From Acuticoccus sp. MNP-M23 (GTDB lineage Bacteria > Pseudomonadota > Alphaproteobacteria > Rhizobiales > Amorphaceae): a DNA stretch of 64,000 bases. The stretch covers positions 4,642,501-4,706,500 of the forward strand of contig NZ_CP133480.1 of assembly GCF_031195445.1 (NCBI RefSeq), read 5' to 3'. Both the position numbers and the translations under genes were made by a program. The stretch's first letter is position 1. Each line of letters starts with the position of its first letter. Shown here piece by piece: positions 1 through 8,691 of the stretch. Under the pieces are notes generated by a model. That model did no database searches. It was not told the origin of the DNA and saw nothing but the letters and a program-made list of their open reading frames with translations.

Positions 1-432
1 TCGGTCCGCGCCGGAATTCTCGATCTGCTGGCAAAGCTGCGCGCCGAGCTTGGGGTGGCGATGCTGTTCATCTCCCACGACCTTGGCACGGTGAAGCTGG
101 TGTCGGACCGGATCGTCGTCCTCTACCTCGGCACGGTGGTGGAGGAAGGCCCCGCCGCCACCGTCTTCAACGATCCGGCGCACCCCTACACGCAGGCGCT
201 TCTTTCCGCGCACCTGCCGCCGGACCCTGCCGCAAAACTCTCCCGCCACGTGCTGGAGGGCGAAGTGCCAAGCCCGATCAACCTGCCTGAAGGGTGCCGC
301 TTTTCCTCGCGCTGCCCGCTGGCGATCGACGCCTGCCGCCGCGAACTTCCAAAGCTCATTCCCGCCGGACCGGACGGGCGCCGCGCCGCCTGCCTGCGCA
401 TCGAAAGTGGCGAGAACCGCCTCTCGCTCTAG
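1..432 (+). CDS. Oligopeptide/dipeptide ABC transporter ATP-binding protein, C-terminal part (5' end outside window)
   Basis: This is the last 143 codons of an ABC ATPase that energises uptake of peptides or similar small solutes at the inner membrane. The visible part begins just after the Walker B/D-loop region (SVRAGILDLL) and carries the switch histidine in FISHDL. It then shows the Oligo_HPY tail typical of DppD/DppF/OppD/OppF: HPYTQALL, followed by a cysteine-containing stretch with RFSSRCPLA. Walker A and the signature motif lie upstream of the window. The permease and binding-protein genes are not visible, so the substrate is unknown. The downstream flavoprotein starts 29 nt after the stop and may be in the same transcript, which would fit uptake of a substrate that this enzyme oxidises; that link is inference. 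Confidence 0.9.
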   Translation, partial: SVRAGILDLLAKLRAELGVAMLFISHDLGTVKLVSDRIVVLYLGTVVEEGPAATVFNDPAHPYTQALLSAHLPPDPAAKLSRHVLEGEVPSPINLPEGCRFSSRCPLAIDACRRELPKLIPAGPDGRRAACLRIESGENRLSL

Positions 433-461
433 GACGCCCGCGACAACAGGACCGAAAACAA

Positions 462-2474
462 GTGCAAGCCATTGCCCCCCGCTCCCCGTACAAAACGCTG
501 CTGAGCCCCATGAAGGTCGGCCCGCGGACCTTGAAGAACCGCGCCTGGATGCTCGCCCATGCCACGCTGCTGGTGAAGGACAACCTCTTCACCGACGCGC
601 ACGTCGGCTACTATGTGGCGCGCGCCAGGGGCGGCGTTTCCGCCATCACCATGGAAGCGATGGCTGTCCACCCCACAACGCAGCCCTACAAGGGCAAGGC
701 GTTCGCGTTCGATGAGCGGATGGTGGAACAATATCGCAAGATTGCAGCGCCCGTGCAGGCGGAGGGGGCGCTCCTCCTGATGCAGCCGTGGCACCGCGGG
801 CGGCAGACGAACTCGGTCGCCAACGGGCTGCCGGTGTGGTCGCCGAGCGCCGCCCCCTGCGCCGTTTACCGCGAGATGCCGCATGTGATGACCGGCGCCG
901 ACATTGCCGAGATCATCGAGGGTTATCGCCTCTCCGCCCGCTACGCGAGGGTCGGCGGACTGGACGGCGTGGAAGTTGCCGGCATGGCGCACGGCTATCT
1001 TCTCAACCAGTTCCTGTCGCCGGGCATCAACAACCGCACCGACGCTTATGGCGGCTCGCTGGAAAACCGCCTGCGCATCGTCGAGGAGATCCTCGCCGCG
1101 ACCCGCGAAGAGGTCGGCGACGACATGGTCATCGGCGTGCGGATGAACGGTGAGGACGGGCACGACAGCGGCAACCACCCGGAGGCCTGGGCCGAGATTG
1201 CGCAGCGGCTGGAGGCCACCGGCAACGTCGATTATTTCTCGGTCTCGCAGGGCACCTACATCAACCGGATGCTGATCTACCCGACAAGCCCCGAGGGCCA
1301 CGGCTACCAGCTTCCCGCCACCCAGCAGATCGCCAACGCCGTGTCGGTGCCCGTGATCGGCGCCGGCCGGATCGTCACCCACGCCGAGGCCGAGCAATAT
1401 CTGGTGGATGGCAAGTGCGAGATCATCGGCATGGCGCGCCAGCTGATCGCGGACCCCAACTGGGTCGCCAAGGCGAAGGATGCGGACGCCGAGCCGATCC
1501 GCCCCTGCGTCGGTGCCAACTGGTGCATGTCGTCGATCTTCGCGCAGGCGCCGATTGCGTGCATCCACAACCCCGCCGCCGGCGCCGAAACGCATTTGTC
1601 CGACGATACGCGGCAGATGGCCGACAAGCGCAAGCGCGTTGCCGTGGTCGGCGGTGGCCCCGCTGGCCTGCAAGCGGCACTGACCGCCGCCAGGCGCGGC
1701 CATCAGGTCACGGTGTTCGAAGCACGGGCGAAGCTTGGCGGGCAGGTGCGGCTCTGGGCCGAGGCCCAGTCGCGCCGCGAGCTGGTGCAGATCGTCGACT
1801 GGCTGATCGACCGCCTTGCCGAGACCAACACCGAGGTCCGCCTCAACACCCACGCCGATGCCGCCATGCTGAGCGAAATGGGCTTTGATGCCGTGGTGGT
1901 CGCCGCCGGTGCCAGGGGCCTGAAACACGGCTGGTCGCCGCTGCGGCCCGAACACTGGGTCGATGGCACCAGCGTGGAGGGGGCCGAGGGTCCCAACGTC
2001 TATTCCTACATCGAGCTTCTGGAGACGCGGCCGAAACTTCCCGCCAACGTGCTGGTCTATGACTGCCTCGGCGGGCGGCAGGGCGCCGTTGTCACCGAAT
2101 ATTGCGCCCGCGAAGGGGCGAAGGTGACATTCGCGACCCAGCTCGGGCAGGCCTCGCCCGACCTCGCCTCAAGCCGCGACTGGGGCAAGGTCCACAAGAT
2201 GCTGCGCGGCCTTGGCGTGAATTTCGTGCCCGACGTGGAGCTGGTGAAGATTTCCGGCGGCACCGCCACCCTGCGCGATGCCTACACCGGCGAAACCTCG
2301 GAGCACGCGGCAGAGGCCGTCGTCATGATGGTCGGCGCAGAGGCGCAGGACGCGGTGTTCCACGACCTCGACGGCACCGGCGGCCTCGACCTCCATCTCA
2401 TCGGCGATGCGATGGCGCCGCGCCGCGTCAACGATGCGATCCGCGAAGGCGAGCTTGCCGCCCGCGCGATCTGA
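462..2474 (+). CDS. NADH:flavin oxidoreductase / trimethylamine-dehydrogenase-like flavoprotein (FadH/TMADH family)
   Basis: About 670 aa, the usual size for the 2,4-dienoyl-CoA reductase / trimethylamine dehydrogenase / dimethylglycine demethylase family. An N-terminal old-yellow-enzyme FMN barrel runs from LLSPMKVGPRTLKNR to about residue 340, with the family motif AHGYLLNQFLSP around His177. An iron-sulfur segment follows, then a pyridine-nucleotide/FAD domain with a GGGPAG Rossmann loop near residues 393-406. The Fe-S motif is Cys349-x5-Cys355-x11-Cys367. The position of the second canonical cysteine (352) is Ala. This CVGA pattern is, as I recall, common in the N-methyl amine/amino acid demethylating branch. 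I chose GTG at 462 because AGGA lies 10 nt upstream and the conserved N-terminus precedes Met17; the frame also opens further upstream but would overlap the ABC gene. The substrate is probably an N-methylated amine or an enoyl compound; which one is uncertain. Confidence 0.85.
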   Translation: MQAIAPRSPYKTLLSPMKVGPRTLKNRAWMLAHATLLVKDNLFTDAHVGYYVARARGGVSAITMEAMAVHPTTQPYKGKAFAFDERMVEQYRKIAAPVQAEGALLLMQPWHRGRQTNSVANGLPVWSPSAAPCAVYREMPHVMTGADIAEIIEGYRLSARYARVGGLDGVEVAGMAHGYLLNQFLSPGINNRTDAYGGSLENRLRIVEEILAATREEVGDDMVIGVRMNGEDGHDSGNHPEAWAEIAQRLEATGNVDYFSVSQGTYINRMLIYPTSPEGHGYQLPATQQIANAVSVPVIGAGRIVTHAEAEQYLVDGKCEIIGMARQLIADPNWVAKAKDADAEPIRPCVGANWCMSSIFAQAPIACIHNPAAGAETHLSDDTRQMADKRKRVAVVGGGPAGLQAALTAARRGHQVTVFEARAKLGGQVRLWAEAQSRRELVQIVDWLIDRLAETNTEVRLNTHADAAMLSEMGFDAVVVAAGARGLKHGWSPLRPEHWVDGTSVEGAEGPNVYSYIELLETRPKLPANVLVYDCLGGRQGAVVTEYCAREGAKVTFATQLGQASPDLASSRDWGKVHKMLRGLGVNFVPDVELVKISGGTATLRDAYTGETSEHAAEAVVMMVGAEAQDAVFHDLDGTGGLDLHLIGDAMAPRRVNDAIREGELAARAI

Positions 2475-2500
2475 ATTTCCAACCACGAAGGACGACCACC

Positions 2501-2908
2501 ATGGCCATGACCCCCGATGGCGAAGCCGAACTCGAAAAGATCCGCTCGGTGCGCGGGTACACGCTGCCGCTCCACGATGCGCTTGCCGAGCTCAACCCCG
2601 AATTTCTGCGCCGCTACGGCAATCTCGCCTCCTTCACCCTGTTCGGCGAGGCCGAAGGCCGCGCGCTGGACCTGAAGACCCGCTATCTGGTGCTGGTCGG
2701 CGTCACCACCGCAGTGAAGGGCGACCGCGAGGGCGGCGAATGGGCGGCCGTGCGTGCTGTGCAGAACGGCGCGACGTGGGACGAAGTCTACGAGGCCGCC
2801 TTCATGGCAGCACTGCCCGCCGGCATTCCCGCATTCGAGGCTTTCTGCAAGACCATGAAGGAGATGAAGGAAGGCAAGGGCTGGGTCGACCAGAAGGTGC
2901 CGGACTGA
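2501..2908 (+). CDS. Carboxymuconolactone decarboxylase (AhpD-fold) family protein
   Basis: A 135-aa all-helical protein of the CMD/AhpD fold. The pattern LDLKTRYLVLVGV followed by a second helix with VQNGATWDEVYEAAF is typical of this family. There is only one cysteine (in AFCKTM), so the CxxC peroxidatic/thioredoxin-like centre of AhpD is absent; a lyase, isomerase or accessory role is more likely than peroxidase activity. The gene starts 26 nt after the flavoprotein stop and is probably co-transcribed with it. Small CMD proteins often accompany catabolic oxidoreductases, but the actual reaction cannot be read from the sequence. Confidence 0.8.
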   Translation: MAMTPDGEAELEKIRSVRGYTLPLHDALAELNPEFLRRYGNLASFTLFGEAEGRALDLKTRYLVLVGVTTAVKGDREGGEWAAVRAVQNGATWDEVYEAAFMAALPAGIPAFEAFCKTMKEMKEGKGWVDQKVPD

Positions 2909-2965
2909 GCGACGGGTGCCACCCGCCGCGTCCCTGCCGGCGCATGCCTGCCCGATGAGAGCGCG

Positions 2966-3394
2966 ATGACCGACCGCCTCGCCATCGTGCTCGACCGGCT
3001 CTTGCCGGGCGACAGCGCGCGCGGCTGGCCGGCTGCCGGAGCGCTCGGCCTCGCCACTGCCGTGCGCTCTCTCGCCGATGAGCGCGGCAAGGCTGCCGAG
3101 CTTGCAGCAAGCCTTGCCAGCCTCCCTGCTGACTTCGACATCCTGCCGGAACCCCGGCAGACGGATGCGCTCCGTCAATTGGAGCTGGCCGAAGCGGATG
3201 CCTTCGCCCAACTCCTCGTCCTGGCCTACGGCGCCTACTACACTGATGTTCGCGTGCGCAGGGTGGTGGAGACCCGAACCGCCTACCCCGCGCGTCCGCC
3301 CCAGCCGGAGGGCTACGCCCTCCCGCCCTTTGACGAGAAGCTGATCGAGACCGTCCGCCAGCGCGCGCCCTACTGGCGCCGGACCGGCCCGTGA
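2966..3394 (+). CDS. Conserved hypothetical protein
   Basis: A 142-aa soluble protein without signal peptide or membrane segment. The N-terminal half is a leucine/alanine-rich helical region. The C-terminal half has a more distinctive pattern: YYTDVRVRRVVETRT, then a proline-rich stretch with PPQPEGYALPPFDE and a final APYWRRTG. I do not recognise a named family with confidence; proteins with this C-terminal layout are often encoded near GMC-type dehydrogenases, and a GMC gene is indeed present about 1 kb downstream on the other strand. Its stop overlaps the start of the EamA exporter by 4 nt (GTGA), so the two are likely translationally coupled. Confidence 0.65.
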   Translation: MTDRLAIVLDRLLPGDSARGWPAAGALGLATAVRSLADERGKAAELAASLASLPADFDILPEPRQTDALRQLELAEADAFAQLLVLAYGAYYTDVRVRRVVETRTAYPARPPQPEGYALPPFDEKLIETVRQRAPYWRRTGP

Positions 3395-4347
3395 GCCCTC
3401 CACCGCCGGACGGCGCAGCCGCCGCCCCGCCGCGAAAAATGCCGCTGAGCGACGCGGCGCTCGGCATTCTTGCCATGCTCGGCACCACCATTGTGGTTCC
3501 GTTGATGGGAATGAGCGTGAAATTGCTGGCCGAAGAAGGGCTTGGTGCCATTTCGACCATGGCGCTCCGTTCGGCCGGTGTGCTGGCGTTCTTCCTGCCG
3601 CTCTTGCTCTGGCCATCCAACCGCCGCGCCATTGTCGTGGCCGACAAGAAGGCCCACTTCTGGCACGCCCTGTTCGGCCTCACCTCGATGGCGTGCTTTT
3701 ACTACGGGCTCGGCTTCCTGCCGCTGGTGGTGGTCACCTCCATCAACTTCACCACGCCCATCTTCGTCATGCTCCTTGCCATTCCGCTCCTGTCGGAAAA
3801 GGCGGGTGCCGGAGCGTTTGCCGCCGTAGGCGTCGGCTTTCTGGGAACGGTTCTGGCGCTGGAGCCTGCCGGGGAGGCGTTTTCCGGCGTCTCGCTGGTC
3901 GTGCTTCTGGGCGCATTCCTCACCGGGTGCATGATTATCGCGATCCGCCGGATGCCCGCCGCCAGCACGCACTTTGCGGTCCTGTTCTACTACGCTGCGC
4001 TGGGCACACTGGTTTTCGGCATTCTTGCCCTTCTCACCGCCACGCCGGAAGACTGGACGGCGCTGAAGGCCCCGCACACCTGGGTGCTGGTGGGGTTGAT
4101 TGCCGTCCTCGCCTGCGCGCTGCAATACCTTCTCACCATTGCCTACCGCCTTTCGGCCTCAACCAGCGTCGCCGCACTCGATTACCTGCGGCTCATCTGG
4201 GCAGCGCTGATCGGCTGGTATGTGTTCGCCGAGTGGCCGACGCCCATGGCCGTGGCCGGGATGGGCCTCATCACCGCAAGCGGCGTCTGGCTGATCGTGC
4301 GCCAGAAAAAACGCCGGCCCGCGCCCCTGCACGCAGCACAGCGCTAG
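3391..4347 (+). CDS. EamA/DMT-family permease
   Basis: A 318-aa integral membrane protein with about ten hydrophobic helices arranged as two EamA repeats (roughly residues 17-150 and 165-310), as expected for the drug/metabolite transporter superfamily. Typical elements include LGFLPLVVVTSINFTTPIFVML in the first repeat (helices 3-4) and the closing LIWAALIGWYVFAEWPTP. These carriers usually export amino acids, nucleosides or other metabolites; the substrate here is unknown. The GTG start at 3391 overlaps the previous stop (GTGA). An internal ATG at 3439 (MPLSDAAL) would remove a proline-rich N-terminus and is a possible alternative start. The gene ends 27 nt from the convergent GMC gene. Confidence 0.88.
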   Translation: MSPPPPDGAAAAPPRKMPLSDAALGILAMLGTTIVVPLMGMSVKLLAEEGLGAISTMALRSAGVLAFFLPLLLWPSNRRAIVVADKKAHFWHALFGLTSMACFYYGLGFLPLVVVTSINFTTPIFVMLLAIPLLSEKAGAGAFAAVGVGFLGTVLALEPAGEAFSGVSLVVLLGAFLTGCMIIAIRRMPAASTHFAVLFYYAALGTLVFGILALLTATPEDWTALKAPHTWVLVGLIAVLACALQYLLTIAYRLSASTSVAALDYLRLIWAALIGWYVFAEWPTPMAVAGMGLITASGVWLIVRQKKRRPAPLHAAQR

Positions 4348-4374
4348 CCAGTGCGCCTGAACGACGGGCGCGGC

Positions 4375-5976
4375 TCACGCCCTCCGGCGGGTGGAGGCAA
4401 TCCGGTCAGCTGCGCGCAGCGCCAGCGCCTGGATGGTGTGGGTGGGGTTGAGCGCCGCCGCGGTCACGAACAGGCTGCCGTCGACGATCCAGAGGTTCGG
4501 CACGTCGTGGGTGGCGCCCCAGCGGTCTGTTACCGAGGTGGCGGGGTCATCGCCCATCCGCGCCGTGCCCATGAGGTGAAAGCCTGCATTTGGCGTGTGC
4601 GGCGTGCTCTGCAGCTCCACCGCCCCGGCTTCCGTCAGAAGCTCGGCGCCCCGTGCCAGGCCGAAGTCGAGCGCGCGGCGGCTGTTGTCACCCACCCGGT
4701 AGTGGATGGCGGCGGCGGGGCGGCCGGCGGCATCCACCATGTCCGGTGAGAGTGTTACGGCGTTGCCCTCCTCCGGCAGATCGTCAGCGCAAACCGAGAC
4801 CGCCAGCGTGTGATCGAACACCGCCTCGAAGCGGGCGGCGTGGCCATGCCCCCATGGGATGGGTGCAAAGGTGGAGCCCAGTGCCGTGAGAAGCGGCCCG
4901 TGGGAGCGCATCACCAGAAGCTTCACGCCGCGCACGAAGCCGCGGGTGCGGTCCGTCTCATAAAACTGGTGGCTGACGATGCCGCCTGCTGTGATGCCGC
5001 GGTGCCCGCCAACGGCGTCTTCGAAGCGGCCGGTCACGCGGGCCAGCGGGTGCAGCATCAGCCGCTTGCCCACAAGGCCGGAGCGGTTGGCAAGCCCGTC
5101 CGGGTGCCCGGCGGATCGCGAGTTGAGAAGAAGGCGCGGCGTTTCGATGCCGTTGCCAGCCAGGATCACCGTTTCAGCGCTGATGCGGTGTTCGGCGCCG
5201 TCGGCGGCGGTCCAGATGACGCCATCGGCCCGCCCGTCCGGTGCAAGGCTTACAGTGTGGACGCGCGCGTTGGTCACGAAACGAACGCCCCTGCGCAGCG
5301 CTGGCAGCGCATAGACCACGTCGGCCGACGCCTTTGCCCGGTGCGGACACATCAGCTCGCACGGGCCGCAATTGTTGCAGGCCCCGCGTTCGCCATAGGG
5401 GGCGGTGTTGATGGCAAGGTCAGCCGGCCACCACGCCCAGCCGAGCCGGTCCAGCGTTGCCGCCATGTGCTGTTCCGCCGGCCCCAGCGGGACTGGCGGG
5501 GTCTGGCGCGGCGGCATTGGCGGATAGGCGGGATCGCCCGCAATACCGGCAATCCCCATGTGCGCTTCGTTCAGCGCGTAGTACGGCGCAAGCTCCTCAT
5601 AATCGACCGGCCAGTCGTCGCCCACACCATCCAGCGTCCGCATGCGGAAATCCGACGGATGAAAGCGCGGCATGTGACACGACCACATGACCGTGGCGCC
5701 GCCGACGCCGGACACCACCAGAGCCTTGATCGCGCTGTTGCGGTCGTCGACCGGATCGTCATCGGCCCGCTTGCGGACGTTGGGGCTGGGGCTGAACGGG
5801 CCGAGCCGCTGCCACTCCCAGTCGTCGTCCTGCGATGGCGCGGTCTCGGGCTGCCACCAGCCGCCCCGGTCGAACACCACAACATCAAGGCCGCGGCAGG
5901 CCAGCCGCCAGGCCGCCGCCGCGCCGGACGCCCCCGCTCCCACGATGGCCACGTCGCAGCGTGCCGGCGCCTTCAA
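4375..5976 (-). CDS. GMC-family FAD oxidoreductase (choline/gluconate-dehydrogenase-like)
   Basis: About 533 aa, an FAD-dependent alcohol/sugar dehydrogenase of the glucose-methanol-choline family. The FAD-binding Rossmann segment VAIVGAGASGAAAA is at residues 9-22. A cysteine cluster Cys200-x2-Cys203-x2-Cys206-x3-Cys210 (ACNNCGPCELMCPHRAKAS) resembles the Cys-rich motif of the gluconate/fructose dehydrogenase large-subunit branch. The C-terminus has GFHLMGTARMG and NPTHTIQALALRAAD, the region that supplies the catalytic His. The frame stays open upstream, but the first 45 codons would run into the isochorismatase-like gene and look non-coding. I therefore chose TTG at 5976, directly before KAPARCDVAIVGAG. 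It is the last gene of the minus-strand operon, 67 nt after the preceding stop. No cytochrome partner subunit is adjacent. Confidence 0.87.
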   Translation of the reverse strand: MKAPARCDVAIVGAGASGAAAAWRLACRGLDVVVFDRGGWWQPETAPSQDDDWEWQRLGPFSPSPNVRKRADDDPVDDRNSAIKALVVSGVGGATVMWSCHMPRFHPSDFRMRTLDGVGDDWPVDYEELAPYYALNEAHMGIAGIAGDPAYPPMPPRQTPPVPLGPAEQHMAATLDRLGWAWWPADLAINTAPYGERGACNNCGPCELMCPHRAKASADVVYALPALRRGVRFVTNARVHTVSLAPDGRADGVIWTAADGAEHRISAETVILAGNGIETPRLLLNSRSAGHPDGLANRSGLVGKRLMLHPLARVTGRFEDAVGGHRGITAGGIVSHQFYETDRTRGFVRGVKLLVMRSHGPLLTALGSTFAPIPWGHGHAARFEAVFDHTLAVSVCADDLPEEGNAVTLSPDMVDAAGRPAAAIHYRVGDNSRRALDFGLARGAELLTEAGAVELQSTPHTPNAGFHLMGTARMGDDPATSVTDRWGATHDVPNLWIVDGSLFVTAAALNPTHTIQALALRAADRIASTRRRA

Positions 5977-6043
5977 GGGCGGGAGACCGCGCGGGTGATG
6001 GCGGCATCCAGGATCATCGCGTTGCCCTGGTCCACATCGGCGC

Positions 6044-6637
6044 TCACCCCGCTTCGATCTCCGCACTGATTTCGGCGATGGACGCGACGCGCCCCACCGG
6101 CCGCAGCGCATCCACTGCAGTGCGGTGGGTTTCCACCGAGAAGGCGCCGCAGCCGTCTTCCAGCAAGATGGCGTCGAACTCGCGAACGTGCGCTTCGCGG
6201 AACGTGGTCGCGACGCCGCCGTTGGTGACGATGCCGCAGACCAGAAGCCGCGTGATGTCGTTCTTGCGCAAAACCCAGTCGAGCCGGGTCATGTAGAATG
6301 CGTTGTAGGCGATCTTCTCGACCGCAAAGTCCGCCGGCCCCAGTTCGTCGACCAGCTGGTTGCCCCACGAGCCGGGCGCAAAGTCGCCGCTTGCCAGAAA
6401 GGGCCGCAGTTTCTTGAGGTGCGGGGCGATCATCGGCTCGCCGCCGCGCCCCGGCACCAGCGTGAACTGGGTGGAGACCACAACGCCGCCCTTTTGCCGC
6501 ACAAGGTCGGCCAGCGGCTTAACCCGTCCCGGCAGCGCGGCAATTTCGGGCGAGGCCTGACCGGCGCGGCCATAGGCTCCGTCCGGATGCACGAAATCAT
6601 TCTGCAGGTCGACGATCAGGAGTGCAGTGTCTCTCAT
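6044..6637 (-). CDS. Isochorismatase-like hydrolase lacking the usual catalytic cysteine
   Basis: 197 aa, the usual size of the isochorismatase/nicotinamidase superfamily, which hydrolyses amides (nicotinamide, maleamate, N-carbamoylsarcosine, ureidoacrylate, biuret) through a Cys-Asp-Lys triad. Asp10 (LIVDLQNDF) and a lysine at about 108 (FAVEKIAYNAF) are in place. The segment that normally reads T-N-x-C-V reads T138-N-G-G141-V here, so the nucleophile position is Gly. The nearest cysteine is Cys134 at the end of the preceding strand. This is reminiscent of true isochorismatases (EntB/PhzD), which do not use Cys. The start ATG at 6637 overlaps the hyuA stop (ATGA), so expression is tied to the hydantoinase genes. 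It may act on the ring-opened product of HyuAB, but the missing Cys makes amidase chemistry doubtful. Confidence 0.88.
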   Translation of the reverse strand: MRDTALLIVDLQNDFVHPDGAYGRAGQASPEIAALPGRVKPLADLVRQKGGVVVSTQFTLVPGRGGEPMIAPHLKKLRPFLASGDFAPGSWGNQLVDELGPADFAVEKIAYNAFYMTRLDWVLRKNDITRLLVCGIVTNGGVATTFREAHVREFDAILLEDGCGAFSVETHRTAVDALRPVGRVASIAEISAEIEAG

Positions 6638-8691
6638 TTCGGCTCCATGATGAGGTTGCCAAATTTGTCGATCCGCGCCGAAAGGTCGGGATCGACGACG
6701 GTTGTGGCGTCCGGCTGTTCCAAAATGGCAGGGCCTTCGATCCGGCTGCCGACAGGGAGGTCGAGCCGGGCGTAGATGGCGGTGTCGTGCCACGCGCCGT
6801 CGAACCACACCGGACGGGTGCCGATCTGCGCGGCCTCCACGGTGCCGGTGGCGGTGGGCGCAAGCGCTGCAAGGTCGAACCGGGGGCGCACGCCGATGGC
6901 GGTGGTTCTGAGGTTGACGATGCGCATGGGCACACCCGGCAGAAGACGGCTGAAGCTTGCCTGATACGCTGCCTCGAACGCCGCCTTCACCATGTCTTCG
7001 GTGACGCAAACCGGGCCACCGTCGTAAGCGGCATCAATGGGAACGGCGAGCGTATGGGTCTGTCCGACATAGTGCATGTCGAGCTCGAAGACGGTGTCGA
7101 TCCGCTCCATGGCAAGGCGCGCGTCTTTCACCACCGCGTGCGCGCTGGCAGCTTCGCTGGCCATGCGCGCGCCCAGCGCCGCGGCATCGAGGCCCAGCGC
7201 CTGCATGTTGAGCGTCTGCACCTGATCGTGCCGGATATCGGCAATGATGCACCCCAGCGCGGACGTGACACCCGGATAGCGCGGCACCAGCGCCGCCTTG
7301 AGGCCGACCTCCTTGATCATCGCGCCTGCATGAAGCGCCCCGCCCCCGCCAAACGGCACCGCGGCAAAGCGGGAGGGTTCGTGGCCCCGCTCCACCGACA
7401 TCAGGCGGATGGCGCCGGCCATCTTCGAGTCCGCAATCTTCACGATGGCTTCGGCAGCTTCCATCACCGACAGGCCGAGCTTTTGCGCAACGTGGGTGTC
7501 GATGGCCACCTTCGCCGCTTCCACGTCGAGCCGCTTCAGCGCGCCGCCGATGGGCTTGTCCGCGTTGATCCGGCCGAGCACCACGTTGGCATCGGTGAGG
7601 GTCGGCCTGTCATTTCCGGCGCCGTAGCAGACCGGCCCGGGCACGGAGCCTGCGCTCTCCGGCCCCACTTCGAGGAGGCCGCCGGCATCCACATGGGCGA
7701 TGGAGCCGCCGCCCGCGCCGATGGTGTTGATCTCGATCATCGGATTGCGGATGACGAGGCCGAAGTCGATCGTGGTCTGTGCGCTGAGTGCGGTCTTGCC
7801 GGCCACGATCAGCGAACAGTCGAACGAGGTGCCGCCAAGGTCGCCGGTGACGACATCCGGAAAGCCCGCGGCCTCGGCAATGGCGGCTGCCGCAATCACG
7901 CCGGCGGCGGGGCCGGACAGCGCCGTGCGCGCCGGAATCCGTCGCGCCATGGCGGTGGACATCACCCCGCCGTTGGACTGGACGATGTGAAACCGGCCGT
8001 CAAAATTCTGGCTGGCCAGCGCCGCTTCCAGCTTGGCGAGATAGTTGCCCACAACGGGCTGAAGATAGGCGTTGAGCGTGGCGGTCGACGTACGCTCGAA
8101 CTCGCGGATCTCGGGGAGGATTGCAGAGGAGCAGCCCACATGCTCGTTGGGCCAGACGTCGCGGGCAGCCTCCAGCGCGGCGTCCTCGTTGGCGGGGTTG
8201 GCGTAGGCGTTGATGAACACGATCACCAGCGCCTCGGCACCCTTGTCCCGCAGCGTTTCGGCCGCATCGCGCACGGCGGCAACGTCGACCGCGGTGCGGA
8301 TCTCGCCGCTTGCCAACGTCCGTTCGCTCACCTCAAGGCGCATGTCCCGCGGGACGACGGGCATGAAATCGCCGCTGAGACCCCAGGTGGACTTGCGGTC
8401 CCTGCGGCGCATTTCCAGCACATCGCGAAAGCCTGCCGTGGTGATGATGCCGACCCGCGCGCCCTTGCGCTCCAGAAGCGCGTTGGTCCCCACCGTCGTG
8501 CCGTGCACCACGGACGCGAGATCCGCCACAGCACCGAAACTCTGAAGGCCTGCCAGAAATCCGGCCGCCTCGTCGCCGCGGTTGGAGGGAACCTTTGCGG
8601 TGCGGAAGGTGCGCGTGGTCTCGTCAAAATGAAAAAGGTCGGTGAAGGTGCCGCCGACATCGACGCCAACGGTGGTGTTCGGGTCGCTCAC
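6634..8691 (-). CDS. hyuA: Hydantoinase/oxoprolinase subunit A (HyuA family)
   Basis: 685 aa, ATP-binding subunit of the hydantoinase/5-oxoprolinase/acetone carboxylase family. The N-terminus VGVDVGGTFTDLF (residues 8-20) is the hallmark phosphate-binding motif of the acetate-kinase-like fold. FDCSLIVAGK and GAGGGSIAHVDAGGLLEVGPESAG-type glycine-rich segments (residues about 320-345) are also typical. Partner HyuB is encoded immediately upstream with a 4-nt overlap (GTGA at 8688-8691), so the two subunits are made together. The family performs ATP-dependent opening of cyclic amides or carboxylation of ketones. The exact substrate cannot be told apart from sequence; N-methylhydantoin or another lactam is plausible because an amidohydrolase-like gene follows. 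Confidence 0.93.
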   Translation of the reverse strand: MSDPNTTVGVDVGGTFTDLFHFDETTRTFRTAKVPSNRGDEAAGFLAGLQSFGAVADLASVVHGTTVGTNALLERKGARVGIITTAGFRDVLEMRRRDRKSTWGLSGDFMPVVPRDMRLEVSERTLASGEIRTAVDVAAVRDAAETLRDKGAEALVIVFINAYANPANEDAALEAARDVWPNEHVGCSSAILPEIREFERTSTATLNAYLQPVVGNYLAKLEAALASQNFDGRFHIVQSNGGVMSTAMARRIPARTALSGPAAGVIAAAAIAEAAGFPDVVTGDLGGTSFDCSLIVAGKTALSAQTTIDFGLVIRNPMIEINTIGAGGGSIAHVDAGGLLEVGPESAGSVPGPVCYGAGNDRPTLTDANVVLGRINADKPIGGALKRLDVEAAKVAIDTHVAQKLGLSVMEAAEAIVKIADSKMAGAIRLMSVERGHEPSRFAAVPFGGGGALHAGAMIKEVGLKAALVPRYPGVTSALGCIIADIRHDQVQTLNMQALGLDAAALGARMASEAASAHAVVKDARLAMERIDTVFELDMHYVGQTHTLAVPIDAAYDGGPVCVTEDMVKAAFEAAYQASFSRLLPGVPMRIVNLRTTAIGVRPRFDLAALAPTATGTVEAAQIGTRPVWFDGAWHDTAIYARLDLPVGSRIEGPAILEQPDATTVVDPDLSARIDKFGNLIMEPK

